In this document: positions 32,416 through 43,846 of the stretch, piece by piece
How the letters are laid out: each line of letters starts with the position of its first letter
How positions within the stretch are numbered: the stretch's first letter is position 1
Origin: Dryococelus australis
Taxonomy: Eukaryota; Arthropoda; Insecta; Phasmatodea; Phasmatidae
Assembly (NCBI GenBank): GCA_029891345.1
Contig: CM056993.1
Location: forward strand, 271,398,636-271,462,635
DNA length: 64,000 nucleotides
Direction of reading: 5' to 3'
Notes under the pieces: generated by a model
The model's database searches: none
Seen by the model: only the letters and a program-made list of their open reading frames with translations
What the model was told of the DNA's origin: nothing
Position numbers and translations under genes: made by a program

Positions 32416-34720
32416 TCGGAGGCTTGTTTGGCAAAGAAGCTATACTTCATGAAGTAGTGCTTCTTCTTCAAGCACTACTTTATCTGACGAATGAATTCAT
32501 AAATCGTTACTTGACGAAGTAATTATTGTATAAGCATTACTTATTTGGGCCAAGTTGTGCTCAATAAAGTACGGAATATAAATAATCCTATAGTAAGTAC
32601 TTATTCACATCACCCAAACATATTTAACATAGATAAATTTGTCACTTTATTTACAGCAGTCACCCAAACAAAATGAATTTGTACGTTTAGTTTGTTATTA
32701 TTTTATTTTTCACTGCTGTTTGAATAATTTTATTTGTTTTATCGCATATTTAAATTAAAATAATCGTATGTGCAATAAAAACATGTTTGTTTAATGTGTT
32801 ATGTAATAGTTTTTTTTCGGAAGTTTGCTAGCCGTGCTAAAAAAAAAAAAAACTTAGTTGACGTGCATACTCGACGATTATATCATGTGTATGTTCGTTT
32901 TAATTACATCTCAGTTAGTTTAAAACCTACGATATCTTGTAATACTATAGTTCTGGACATTTCCGTCGAGCGCCAATAATCGCCATTCCGCGAAACGGCA
33001 TTATCGATCGTAAAAGTGCTTGCTTACATCTCATGCTACCGGTCAGTAGACGTAGCCTGTTTTTCAGACCTCGTATTGCAAACACAGGCCTGTGCGAATA
33101 TTGGAATTTTCGAATACCGTTTCGAATAATGGAAGAAAATAGTACTCCAGTGTCCGTGAACTGTACTCATTTTTATCACGTTTATTTGAGTACCTTGTTG
33201 GTGTTTTGTATGTGCTTCATTAGGCGTGATTTATTGCAGGTACCATTTTAGTAGTTTTCTTGAGTTTTAATATAATATTATCGGCTCATGTTTTACCACA
33301 ACGGCTCGTTCCGCTATTTTCCAACTGCCGTGCCTCACGAAGCTACATACGTTTTTACCAAACTTTTAAGTTTATTGGTTTCAGGGAATGGGCAAAGTGT
33401 TGATTTTACTGAATGATTATGCAAATAAATTATTTCGTATCAGTGATGAACAAACATTATTGTAGTGAAGTGTTCGTGCAAGGATTTCCATATAAAAACA
33501 CGTGTTCGATGGGTTGCGAATTACAAGTAGTAAGTTAACGTGTTTTGTAAATAATGCATTTCGAAACTGTTACTATAATGTTTGAAATGCAAATTCTCCA
33601 AGAAGGCAGCACTATCAACTCTTTTGTCTTGTAAAAATAAAATTTGTTTACCACACATGTGTTGTACAGCCAACGAGTGTAAGGTTAACTTTGGTAAAAG
33701 TGTGTTTATTGCTGTATCACTGTGCAATTCAAAATGACACATTCGTAAGAACTGCAAAACAATGCGGTCTCATGAATGAAGTTGAAACTAAATATCCCCC
33801 CCCCCCCCCCAAGCATATTTCTCCCGAAATATAAAATAAAATAGAGCCCCAGTAACAAAAATAGACTATACAGCCGACATAACCTCTTTCGACACTCGTT
33901 CGGCAAACACGTTCGATTATAACCTATCTGTTTTGGGCACGTTCTGTTTGTGTTTATGTAATAAAAATGATACAGTGGCACAGGTTTGTGTACTAAAATT
34001 TATGTTGTGATTTTTTAATTAGCCTTTTGTTAGCGTCAAAGCTAAAATGTTAACTAAATATTCGTTAGGTATAAAATCGGTTCGCTTCAGTGTAATGAAT
34101 ATTTCACCATAGTAATTGTTAATGTCGCTTTTCGTGATTAGTATTAATTTACAATTGTCTTTATTTGAAAACGAAAGGCTGTTTCTTTCTGCTGAATCTG
34201 AATGTGCGACATTTTTATGTAAAAACGTTTGGTTATTTTCTTGTTATACACCAGCCCCTAAAATATATTATATACATATAAGAAACATTCAAAATTATTC
34301 GATGCTCATACTTATGCGCCGTAAGGTACTTCATATACAAATTGTTAAAAATTGTCCTAGTAAGCAAAACCCATTGCACACAAAGGTTAAGAAAAGAAGT
34401 TGTGTTTTCACATAAAAGTGTACGATTTTAATTTTCCCATTTTCCCCATGTAGTTATCTAAAGTACCTATACTTATTCCTGTTTCCATAAAATATTTTAA
34501 GGAAACGTCGTTTGTAATAAAAATATTTTGTGAATAACTTAGACCAATTATAAATATTCAGTGCTTAAGTTCACAACGAAGCAGACTTGATGAAGTACTA
34601 CTTATATGCATACATAAGCAATGCTTCTTTGACTATGAATACTTAAGAAATAAGAAAAAATATTATGTTACTGTTAATACATGATAAGAAGTGCTTCATG
34701 AAGCAGTGCTTCATGAAGCA

Positions 34721-36316
34721 CTAGCGACCCGCCCCGGCTTCGCACGGGTTCAATTAAGATTTTAAAAAACTGCTTAACCCGGCGTTAATTAGGTTGGGTA
34801 AACTCTCCTAAAGAATTAAAAAAGCACATTATAATTTAATAATTTATTAAATAATTTATAATTTAAAGTTTTTTCGCTATTTTTATTTGATATTTTTTTA
34901 CTTTTTTATAATTTTTCATATTAATATACATTATATTACAATGCAATTTATCTGAGATAGAAGTATTTAATATGTTATTGGCTAAGACATTCTCTGTAGA
35001 CAATGTTTGACGTCCTGTTATTGTTTGGTAGCAAAATGTACTGTTCTCGGGACTTCCAACTCGTGATAAACCAACCTATAGTTGGCCATGGGAAAAACAC
35101 TCTTTTCGTAGGTCGATTCCAACCAAAGAGAAAGTTTGACCCTGGGACTTATTAATAGTAATCGCGAACGATGTTTTTACGGGAAATTGCAACCGTTTGA
35201 AAGATATTGGCAAATCCGTGGGAATCATGGGAATCCTCGGCATGTTTGCCAGCTGGCCGGCTGCTTGACCGGTGAGGATGGTCTCGACAATCAAATTTTC
35301 TTTCAAGTCTTTAATGAGCAATCTTGTGCCATTACACATGTTAGGAGGGCTTATATTCCTTAAAAGCATGATAGGAGTACCGACTTGTAATGATAGTTCG
35401 TGAGGTGGCAAGCCAGAAGGATTAAGCTAATTTAGAAAATCTTGAGGAAAGTGGACGACATCGTCAACATTGGTGACTGTGTCAATCGACTTATAGATTT
35501 TGACTTGGCCGGGAACTCTTTGTATAATGAGATTGTAGATTTCATTGACAGTGTCGTTCCTAGGCGATACTATTGCCCTGGAACACAACCAGTGAAAGTC
35601 TCTTTCTAGTAAATTTTCGAGGCCCGGATATACTGCTTCTATAAGATGCTGCAGACTGTGGACTATCTGATCTAATGTCTCATTTAAAATGATTTCAGCA
35701 GAATTAGTGCCCAAATTTAGAGAAGGAAAAACTCCTTCTCCAAGTCTGAGCAATGGTTGTGGGAAATCTTTATGCGTGTCTCCACCAAGATAGGCTCTCA
35801 TATTCGTTCGCAAATTTAGGTGTTGAATAGAACTCCATAAGGGAGATGATTTAAGACATGCTTTGATGATATCTGCACGCGTCCCTTTTGTAACTACAGG
35901 GAGTGTCTGCCGAAAATCCCCAGCAAACACAAAAGTAACTCCCCCCATAATGGCAGTAGAGCTTCTAAGGTTGGCGCCGTACGCAGCACACAGCACGTTT
36001 TATTTTCCGAATCTGTCCGTCCTGCAAAGCCGTAGTACATTATTTTGTTCTATCATCAATAGTTTTCGCAACGCACGCAATGTAAGGAATTTTATAGGTC
36101 ATTTATTTACACTTTGGGTTACATTATTGGAGTTTTAGTAGGGATCCCTATTAATTTTTAAAATAAAATATAGCCTATAACACTCAGTGATAACGTAGCA
36201 TTCTACTGGTGAAAGAATTTTTTAAATCGGATGAGTAGTTTCGAAGATTACCTCCTACATCCAAACACACAAACACACAAAGTTACAAACACTACATCTT
36301 TATATATTAGTATAGA
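34721..36316 (-). mobile_element. Complete non-autonomous Helitron, 1596 bp
   Basis: On the minus strand the element begins TCTATACTAATATATAAAG at 36316 and ends '...gggtcgCTAG' at 34721. The 3' end carries a hairpin, 'cccgtgcgaagccggggcgg', about 8-10 bp before CTAG. The flanking bases are A (5') and T (3'), the standard A^T insertion site of Helitrons. It contains the C-terminal part of a Pif1-like helicase (35076-35996) but no Rep/HUH domain and no Walker A motif. It is therefore an internally deleted derivative. Confidence 0.85.
34981..35996 (-). pseudogene. Pif1-like helicase of the Helitron, C-terminal half
   Basis: The frame from 35996 shows 'GGVTFVFAGDFRQTLPVV', the Pif1 helicase motif III region. 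It continues over a TAG at 35429-35427 into 'LSLQVGTPIMLLRNISP' and 'FAITINKSQGQTF' (motif V), and over a second stop at 35078-35076 into 'VGLSRVGSPEN' (motif VI). Helitron helicases unwind DNA during rolling-circle transposition. The N-terminal Rep domain, the nucleotide-binding motif I and the DE box are missing. Two nonsense codons in one frame and otherwise good conservation point to recent decay. Confidence 0.85.
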
Positions 36317-36399
36317 TTACTTACAGCTATCAAAATAAGCAATAATTTATCCGACACTATAAATTGAAAATCATACTTAAGCACTAATATAAGTATTTC

Positions 36400-37130
36400 T
36401 TGTTTCAACTATTGCTCATATGTCCACTATCGATTTCACCCATAGTAACATTCCGCGAGGGATTGCTAGCGTTCGATCAAATAGATAAGATGCAGAGACA
36501 ACAGAATGTAAGAGAAGGCGACAAGCCAGGTCCGAGCGAACGACCGCCGCCATTGTACACAGGAAACCAGCAAAATCAGCACAGGGAAGGTTTCAGACCG
36601 AACAATAATGGGCATCCTAAAGTACAAGCTTTTCTTGTCGACTACTACGAGCCGTATTCACCAGGCCAAGGCTCCGACCAGAGGAACAGCCAACACTCTT
36701 TCAGGGGCAGAAAATATTATTCAGGCAGGAGAGGTCAGAGAACCCACGGACGCCGTATGGACCGTGGAGAGAGGCTAGTCAGGAGAGAACCGAAGCCCGC
36801 GATCGCCTACGTCACATGGTACGCCTGCACCAAGGGATAATACACAACCTACCTACAATCAGACAACGCACAGTTTTCCTCATTCGTCTGTACCGCAGAG
36901 TAGGAATGGAACAATGCACGGCAATCAAACACCGCAGTCAGCTGGAGCCAGCTATAACCAGAGACGTACAGGCTATTTACTGTCACAGCCTGGCGGTTAT
37001 TTTGACAGTCAGACGCCTCTTGACCCACGAATGCCACCGTTTGTACCGGCACCGCCTACGATAAACAGGAGAGAGGCGAGTACGCAGAATGCAAGTGCGA
37101 GTAATAATTCTAAGTTAAACTAGAAAGGGT
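36400..37130 (+). pseudogene. Gag C-terminal part after the insertion
   Basis: The frame 36400-36840 begins in capsid-like sequence ('FREGLLAFDQIDKMQRQQN') and becomes a Gln/Gly/Arg-rich nucleocapsid-like tail ('RGRKYYSGRRGQRTHGRRMD'), without an obvious CCHC knuckle. The following 280 bp is Pro/Gln/Ser-rich in other frames. It is in the same frame as the pol pieces downstream. It belongs to the same LTR element as 30992-32415. Confidence 0.6.
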
Positions 37131-37236
37131 CAGGGAAACAGGATCCCAGTCGCTGGCCCAAATCACCGAATGTAGTACCGAGGAGTCCAACTGTGTGGTT
37201 GATTTTTCGAAAAAAATTGAAGTTGAGTAGAAAAAT

Positions 37237-37554
37237 GTGGAATTTTTACTGGACACTACTGCAGAAGACGGTGTTGTTATGCAGGAAATTCTGTGTCCTG
37301 AGTTGAAGTTAACCGTGTGCTGTTTGTCAGTGCCATGTTTGCTAGACAGTGGAGCGGAGATAAGCTGCGTGGCTGAAGCATTTGTAAGTGATATCTGTGC
37401 CACCGGATATAAGCTAACTGTCGTACCAGTACCCAGGCTCCGCATTATTGGTGCAACCGAAAAATCAAGCACGATGGTCAGCAGACAAGTTGTATTAACT
37501 ATTAAGGGCCTTGCAGCACAAAACGAATATCAGCTTTGGTCATTAAGGTCATAG
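37237..37554 (+). pseudogene. Gypsy-type retropepsin (protease)
   Basis: The active-site block 'CLLDSGAEISCVAEAF' at about residues 34-49 is the aspartic protease D-S/T-G-A motif. The flap region follows, and 'RLRIIGATEKS' matches the usual second conserved stretch. In the family this enzyme cleaves Gag-Pol. The frame stops at 37554 and the end of the domain runs on out of frame ('TVILGIDFLTRYEISLDLG'). Same frame as gag-C and RT. Confidence 0.7.
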
Positions 37555-37969
37555 CAAGGACTGTGATACTAGGCATTGATTTTCTGACACGTTACGAAAT
37601 CAGTTTGGATCTTGGCTGATGGTTAGTGCGCACCGCCAACAGGGAGTGTAGCACAGTAACCACTCCGGATTGCTGGATATGGTCGGATAAATTTGTATGT
37701 AGCTTCAAGTAGCAGAGTTTAAATTGAATAAATTGCCAACTGGGAACGCAACCGCTTCAATACCGCTTTACATACTGTGAGCAGTATTGACGGAATAGAT
37801 TGGCAGAAGAATTATGTATTAGAGCAGTTGTTACTGGCTAAACAGGCTATTTTCTCCGAGCAACCAGCTTAGTGAAAGTGGAACCCGGATAATTATTTCA
37901 TTGCAAGTCACACCCGATTCTTCCCCCCCCCCCCCCCCACAAAATATGCAAAAGAAGTGGAAGATTAAT

Positions 37970-38880
37970 TGAACTGAATGTTATCTTGGAATGTGATAAA
38001 ACCTGCAGTGAGCCCGTACTGTAACCCGATGGTCTGCGTAAGGAAAAAACACGGATCAGTCAGACTCTGTTTGGATGCACGTAAACTGAATAGTATCACA
38101 ATAAAATCCAGACCAAGCCCAAGACCTACTCACGAACTATTAAGGCTTTACCAGGGAGTTTGCTATATATCTACGATAGACTTGACCCATGCCTACTGGC
38201 AAGTTCCCCTGGCTGACAAATCAAAACAGTACACCGCGTTTTTGTTTCGTAATCAGCAATTCTCTTTCGAAGTACAATTTTTTTGCCTTTGCGACGCCGT
38301 ATCTCATTTCACGAGGTGCATGACGGTCGCCTTAGGCGAATAATGCGCCGAGTGCGCACGTTGTTACGTGGGCGATATTTTGGTTGTCAGCCACCTTTGA
38401 AGAGCATTTGTAGCACCTGCAGACCGTGCTAAACATTAAGTCGACAGCCGCCGGAATGACAGTTAAATTAAGGAAGTCACTTTTCTGTCGCGAGGAAGTG
38501 CCTTTCCTAGGGGATGTTTTGGCCCCAGAAGGGATACGTAAGGCGCCGGATAAGCTTGCTGCTATCACGGAATTTCCTGCGCCCGGGAACGTAAGACAGT
38601 TATAGAGCGTTCCTTGGAGTGGCCGGTTTTTACAGCAACAATTCAGATGAGGTCGCGCAGCTGTGTGCGCCGTTGTTTGAACTATTGAGGAGGGATATAA
38701 CCTGAAGGTGGATACCAGAGAAACAGCAGGTTTTCGACGCTGCGAAGGAACTATTTTTGAGTGAACATGTAATTCATCATCCTGTACAAGGCACCACGTA
38801 TTATTTGTACAAGGACGCATCCCGTTACGCTGTAGGAACGAAGCACGCACAACTGAGCTATAAAGGGAATTGAAAATACA
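37970..38880 (+). pseudogene. Gypsy-type reverse transcriptase, active site mutated
   Basis: The frame shows 'SPYCNPMVCVRKKHGSVRLC' and 'DARKLNSITIKSRPSPRP', then 'YISTIDLTHAYWQVPLA' (palm motif A). A frame shift around 38260-38340 is followed by 'CYVGDILVVS' at 38362-38391. In this box the first catalytic Asp is Gly (GGC at 38371-38373), so the polymerase centre is lost. The connection region continues to about 38880 with 'YYLYKDASRYAVG', the start of RNase H. A C-tract at 37925-37938 lies just upstream. Inactive. Confidence 0.8.
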
Positions 38881-39356
38881 GTCGCTATGGCGAGCCGAAC
38901 GCTCAATAAGGCAGAGAAAAACTATACTGTGACAGAGAAGGAAATGCTAGGTGTAGTTTGGGCGCTACAGCATTTTCGTAACTTGTTACCGGGCGAGCGT
39001 ATTGTACTGCAGACTGACCACTAAGCATTGATAAGTTTACGCACAGGAGAAATGTTCAGTAGTCGCCTGACACGATGGTCACTGTTAATACAGGAATTTA
39101 ACCTAGATTTTCAGCACATTAAAGGAAGCGAGAATGTCGCAGCTGACTACCTTAGCCGTATTCCGCAACCAGAGTTGTCATGGCTATCGCAAGAGATTTT
39201 TGCTTATGTTTTGCAAGACCAGGAAGCAGATAATTTTTACAGCAAAGTATTAAACAAGCTTCAAGAAGTGATAGCTGAGCATCCATCAAGGAATTCTTTT
39301 TGTACAAAGTCCGATGGAGTTTTGGTTCAACATGGTTTGCATCAGAAAGAATTTTA
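38881..39356 (+). pseudogene. RNase H domain and linker of the LTR element
   Basis: 'SRTLNKAEKNYTVTEKEMLG' and 'VVWALQHFRNLLPGERIVLQ' are followed by TDH and a stop (TAA at 39022-39024). The frame then resumes in 'SRLTRWSLLIQEFNLDFQHI' and 'GSENVAADYLSRI', the RNase H C-terminal D-x-L-S-R signature. The segment 39190-39356 is the usual linker to integrase. In the family this domain degrades the RNA strand of the hybrid. Confidence 0.8.
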
Positions 39357-40092
39357 AACGGAACGGAAAATTGTCTTACCGGAAAAATTACAGGAACAAC
39401 TTATAATTGGTATGCACGAGTTGGTTGGCCATGTAGGTGTAAGGAAAACGTATGAAGCACTGCGTAGACAATTTTTATGGAAGAGAATGCTACAAAAAGT
39501 TACCGTCACTGTAAGGACCTGTGACTTGTGTGAAAAATGTAAACATCCACAAGTAAACTTAGCAGGTGAAATAAAACATATTACTCCAGACAATCCGTTG
39601 GATTTAGTGTTAGTTGATCTGTTCGGTCCATTGCCACATTCAAAGGCTGGAGTGACCTATATTTTCGTAGTGATGGATGTGTTGTCAAAGTACACAAAAT
39701 CATATGCATATCAAGTAAACAGTTCATAAAGAAAGTTAGAAAACCGGTATGCATTTTATCAGACAAGGGTACGCAATTTACCGGACATTGATGGTAAACA
39801 AGTTTTTTGAGAGAGAAGGACATTGTACCCACAACGACTGCGCCCAGACACCCGACTGGAAGTCCCGTACAGCGCAGAATGAGAAGTTTGGGACATACAC
39901 TGCGCATATTTTGCCATACCATTCAACAAAGTTCCACTCGTAGAATTTATTTTTAACCACACTATTCTTGAGCGCAATAATTTTAACCCTTGGGAAACAT
40001 TGACGAGCCAACGATCGATGATTTACGACCCTAGTAAGCTGCCGCGACCTCGAAGAATCGTACACGGCAACGAACAACAGTCGGAGAAATGA
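39357..40092 (+). pseudogene. Integrase of the LTR element, broken
   Basis: The zinc-binding region reads 'MHELVGHVGVRKTYEALRRQ' and then 'CDLCEKCK' (H-x-H and C-x2-C). The core begins with 'DNPLDLVLVDLFGPLPHS', containing the first catalytic Asp. A stop at 39727 is followed by out-of-frame 'LSDKGTQFTG' (second Asp block) and 'HPTGSPVQRRMRSLG', where the third catalytic Glu is replaced by Gln (SPVQR in place of the usual x-x-x-ER). It ends 'PSKLPRPRRIVHGNEQQ' at about 40090, where repeat R2 begins. Confidence 0.75.
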
Positions 40093-40370
40093 AGAATTGT
40101 TTTGAATTTTTTGGGGGATTTTTTGAGAATTTTTGGAAATTTTTTTTAATGAATTTGTAGGTTTTCTTTGGGTCAGAGGTCCCCAGGGTCAAGGTCATGG
40201 GACAAAGGTCATGTATCAGGGGTAACAGGTCAATCACATCCAAGATGGCAGTCGGACAACGTAACAATATGGCGTCGGCAGAAACCAACCATCGTACGCC
40301 AGACGTGGATGGTCGTCAACCTAACTTCTCCTACTACTGTTATATTTCGGAAATTTCGTTCTATATAAAT
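40093..40370 (-). repeat. Dispersed repeat R2 (AGGTCA-rich), copy 2
   Basis: It is the reverse complement of 10770-11060 over at least 250 bp, for example 'ccaagatggc', 'ggttgacg-ccatcc' and 'cgtctggcgta'. On the plus strand TCAAGGTCA (40189-40197), AAAGGTCA (40204-40211) and CAGGTCA (40226-40232) form a cluster of hormone-receptor-like half-sites. It separates integrase from the sequence to the right, so it is either an insertion or the original neighbour of the truncated element. Confidence 0.7.
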
Positions 40371-41648
40371 TAAAATTGAGAAATTTTTCCTGTTTCACTG
40401 GGAGTGTGAAAGGATTCTTGAGGCAAAATATCCCAGATTTCCTACGATATCTTTAACTTATTCTAATTTTGGATGGATGAGGAATTTTGAGCTGTTTAAT
40501 AGAAAGAATCTGAATAAAAATATTTCTAATTACTTTGCCAACTGCTGAGTGGTTATTAGACTAGGGGAGATTTGGGAGTTGGTGCTTGCACACATGATGT
40601 GCTGGTGACAATATCCTGGGGTCTCAGCTGAAGCAGGTAATTTCACAAGCACGTAGCAATTTATCAAGATACCTTCCTTCTCATAGGTATCAGTATGAAT
40701 ATGCGTTTACCGAGTCGAAAATTGTAAACTTGTAGACAGATAGCTTGATGCTGCTACCCGGGATCGCATTCTCAACGATGTGGCTCGGTGTCTGGATGTG
40801 GCTAAACGCGAGCTAGCCGCTCGTCTGGATGAATGCTGGATTTTTCTTCCATTTTCCTTTTGGGGATCTTGTATTATGTAAAAACTGTGCTCTGGCTCAC
40901 AGTGGGAATTACATCGGTTCAAAATGTATACCCAAATACATTTGCTAGCATACCATTCTGTGGCAATGTCGTGTACACTGACACATCGACAAATTCAGGC
41001 GATCAGTTCGATAATAAGGACAAACACACTTTACTCCAACCCTAACACACCTTCTTGTATGACATAAAAAATACTGCAAGCTGCGATCTGTTTTATTCTT
41101 AGGGTTGGCTTAGTTTTCCTTATTGGAACCGTAATCCACTCCGAAGCACCAATTCCTGTGCAAAATATAATAACTCATATAAAGGAGCAGCAACAGATTA
41201 GTTTTGGGTTAGTTAATAGGCGCCATTTTTGCTTCTAAGTGAATAGTTTTTTAAGCATAACTCAGGCAGCATTCCTAAGATAACAGGACTCAGTATATTT
41301 AATGCAATTAATGTTGTATACAGTTAACAAAAATAATATGAATACAACTTTTTAACAGCAAATAAGGAGTAATAGTAAAAATTGTTTTCAATTAAATATA
41401 ACACAATTCTCAATAAATTGAAACTAATGTAAGTGTATCAGGATTAAATTTGAATTACCAACTTCATAATTGGGTCCGTTGAACCAGGCGCTTTAGCTAT
41501 TTAGACTCGCTTATGGTGCGCCATAAACAATTCCACAAACATATTCATAATTGCTACATTGAATTTATTCGTTCAATAAGAGTTGGGTATTTGAGGTTGA
41601 TTTATACAACCTTTATGTGCTGGTATAATTCAGTTGTAGAATAGCATA
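40371..41648 (+). other. Unresolved stretch with coding-like relics
   Basis: A GC-rich frame at about 40750-40859 reads 'DAATRDRILNDVARCLDVAK' and then 'RELAARLDECW', an amphipathic helix unlike its AT-rich surroundings. Around 41100-41230 another frame gives a hydrophobic run ('GLVFLIGTVIHSEAPIPV'). These could be remains of a third ORF of the LTR element or host exons. No family is recognised and no continuous gene is seen. Confidence 0.3.
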
Positions 41649-42114
41649 ATGGTTGGATTCAGTCAGGACATACGCATAAGAGAAAGCAACTATATTTACG
41701 GGGCCATTATAGTGTTGGCAATACTAGTTGCTGTAATCGTATTTTACAGGCTGCGCGAATTTTTTTATCCAGATGTTGGTGAATTGGCATTCCAGGAAAT
41801 GGATGAACGTGCTTGTTTTTGAGGAATATTCAAACGAATACCATTGCGATAGTTTTATCAAAATACTATGCGAAGGTTTGTCATTCCGTTTACCTATGAA
41901 AGATGGTTTGAGGACAGTAGTATCTTGGAAGGAGCCTATTTGGTTTATATCAAATGACCTCCCCCAGACAGAGACCAGTTTATTAATAGAGTTACTGTTA
42001 TAAAAGCTGATAGACCTTTTTGGAATGCAAAAGAAGGCCTACAATAAAATGTGAGAGATTTGATAAGCCATAAATTATTAGTGTTTCGTAGCGTGAGTTT
42101 AAAAAATATCACGT
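41649..42114 (+). pseudogene. Membrane-anchored ORF relic with stop codons
   Basis: From the ATG at 41649 one frame reads 'MVGFSQDIRIRESNYIYG', then a hydrophobic segment ('AIIVLAILVAVIVFYRL', about residues 19-35) and 'REFFYPDVGELAFQEMDERA'. It continues in the same frame across four stops with 'FVIPFTYERWFEDSSILEGA' and 'RDQFINRVTVIKADRPFWNA'. It looks like a decayed type of small membrane protein, or the end of a third ORF of the LTR element. Not recognised. Confidence 0.35.
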
Positions 42115-42534
42115 GAATCACTTGAAGAAATATCTGCCCACGACTTAGTTCAAACCAGCCACTAACCACCAACCACCTATTTTGCCATCACACATATACT
42201 GCCCTGTATTTCCACTGCTAGTCTATCACAAGCATAAGATGATTTTTAATTGTCAGTAGCTCATATGAGATTGCACTTTGTGAAAGGTCGATTATCATAT
42301 TTCTGCTTTCTTATTTCATTGCTATTACTTCTTTCTCTTTTTACTTGTGCTTTTTTCACTCATATTCAAGTTATGCTTTATCCTTTGCCAAAACCTATTC
42401 GCGACATATTCTTTCACAGTCAAGCCAGTACATAATAGACATGTTTAAATCTAGAATAAGGTAGAGTATACTTTAGTCTCTTTGGTAGTAACATGATTCT
42501 ACTCTTGCTAAAGAATCAATCTGTTGTTTACCAA

Positions 42535-42537
<3 letters not shown>

Positions 42538-42593
<56 letters not shown>

Positions 42594-42607
42594 TTATATA
42601 TATATAA
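42538..42607. repeat. (TC)n microsatellite followed by (TA)n
   Basis: An almost pure CT repeat of about 55 bp with one interruption, then 'tttatatatatataat'. The Arg/Glu repeats of the minus-strand ORF are a by-product. Confidence 0.95.
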
Positions 42608-42654
42608 TGTAGGCATGCACCTTGAACTCAGAAGATTCCAGTACTTCATCATCT

Positions 42655-42930
42655 TCAAATTCCTGTACAAGTTGCCTGCGACATGAGAACTGTGTCAATT
42701 TGTTTTTCTCCGAAACAGCATTGAAAAGTTTCGTCGCACTGCAAAATCCATTTGCGTGTCCCGCTAAATTTTGACATCAGATAATCCTTGCCTTGGAGTT
42801 TCATCTTGAGTTTATTCAGGTAACCAGTAATATCTTCCAAGAAAGCAATTTTTCGAAGAAATTCGGAGTTTCGGAGCCCATATTGCAGGTCTGCTGTGTC
42901 CGATGGAACAAACATTAATTTTTATTGTAT
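42655..42930 (-). pseudogene. hAT-type transposase-derived fragment (GTF2IRD2/ZBED-like)
   Basis: The frame contains 'LRNSEFLRKIAFLEDITGYL' and 'NKLKMKLQGKDYLMSKF'. This is close to the pattern (x-x-F-L-x-D-I-T-x-H-L-N-x-L-N-x-x-L-Q-G-K) found in the domesticated and mobile hAT transposases of the SCAND3/ZBED5/GTF2IRD2 type. The zinc finger and the C-terminal dimerisation domain are missing, and the downstream residues have diverged ('WILQCDETFQCCFGE'). A short relic of about 86 codons; no activity expected. From 42931 to 43553 no gene is seen. Confidence 0.65.
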
Positions 42931-43553
42931 TTGACATTCGGGCCGCACGAGCTATAGATTAAAGAAAGATTTGCGTCACCTGCTCATGAACCCATCGCAC
43001 ATCGCCAGTAGGCTACAACCGTAAAATTAACACACTCAGCAGGGATGAACATGTTTGTTTACATTTGAATTTTCAAAAGGAAAATCCTTTTATATGGATA
43101 TAATGCTGTGACCAAATAAAATACATTCTATTTGCGTTAATACTATGTTAGAGGAAGTGTACAGATATCTCAGAATGTCTACTTGTATAGTGTATATAAA
43201 CAGTGGTCTAAGCTCAGATGCTATCCCAGTTATTAGTTGATAGTGCTAACGACAGTCCAATGTTAGAACGTATAAACCGACTACTGCGCTTCTAGTTTGA
43301 ACACTCACCCTATTTTCCTTCTACGGCAGCAACACTACTTCACTCTAAGATCAAGAAAGTTATACCTGCTCTAAATCAGAGAATTTGACTGCGAATTTGT
43401 TGAAACTCCTCCACCTGACTCAGTAAAACTATACATTATCATTTTAGTTGCTGGTATTCGCCAATTAAACAGCGATTTCTACTGATTACTCGTGAACTGC
43501 ACAGGCTTGGCAGCAAAACCTCAGTGTAATACACCGACTCACCAGTAGATATA

Positions 43554-43815
43554 GGCTGTTCACGGTAAAATGAACACTTTTGAAAGCCCTGATTAAGATC
43601 TACTTGTATACACGTTGCGTATTCCTCCGCTTACTTACTTACTTACTTACTTACTTCCTCTTCATGGATAGGCTCTTAGCCTGTTCCGACCTCAGATTTT
43701 AGACCATCTCTTCATGGGTCGGCCGCAATATCTCTTCTTCCAGTAGGATGGTATTCCAGGGCATGCTTCAGAAATCTGTCATCATCCATCCTTAGAAGGT
43801 GGTCTATCCAAGTTA

Positions 43816-43846
<31 letters not shown>

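Larger units (their letters stand above)
32405..36395. mobile_element. Insertion of about 4 kb inside gag, itself carrying a Helitron
   Basis: Gag coding breaks off near 32405 and resumes near 36420. The left side begins 'ggaattcatagtcggaggc' followed by imperfect palindromes ('agtagtgcttcttcttcaag'). At 34615-34650 'gcttctttgactatgaata' mirrors the left start, so a DNA transposon of about 2.2 kb with 'ATTCATAGTC' termini may end there. Beyond it are more 'gcttcatgaagcagtgcttc' repeats, then the Helitron, then AT-rich DNA. Exact borders and any transposase remain unresolved. ORFs at 32794-34415 show no motif. A C-tract lies at 33797-33811. Confidence 0.45.

Noticed and set aside
42080..42150. 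Possible integrase C-terminus ('KKYHVNHLKKYLP')
   Set aside because: The resemblance is short, preceded by a stop in that frame and far from the rest of integrase.
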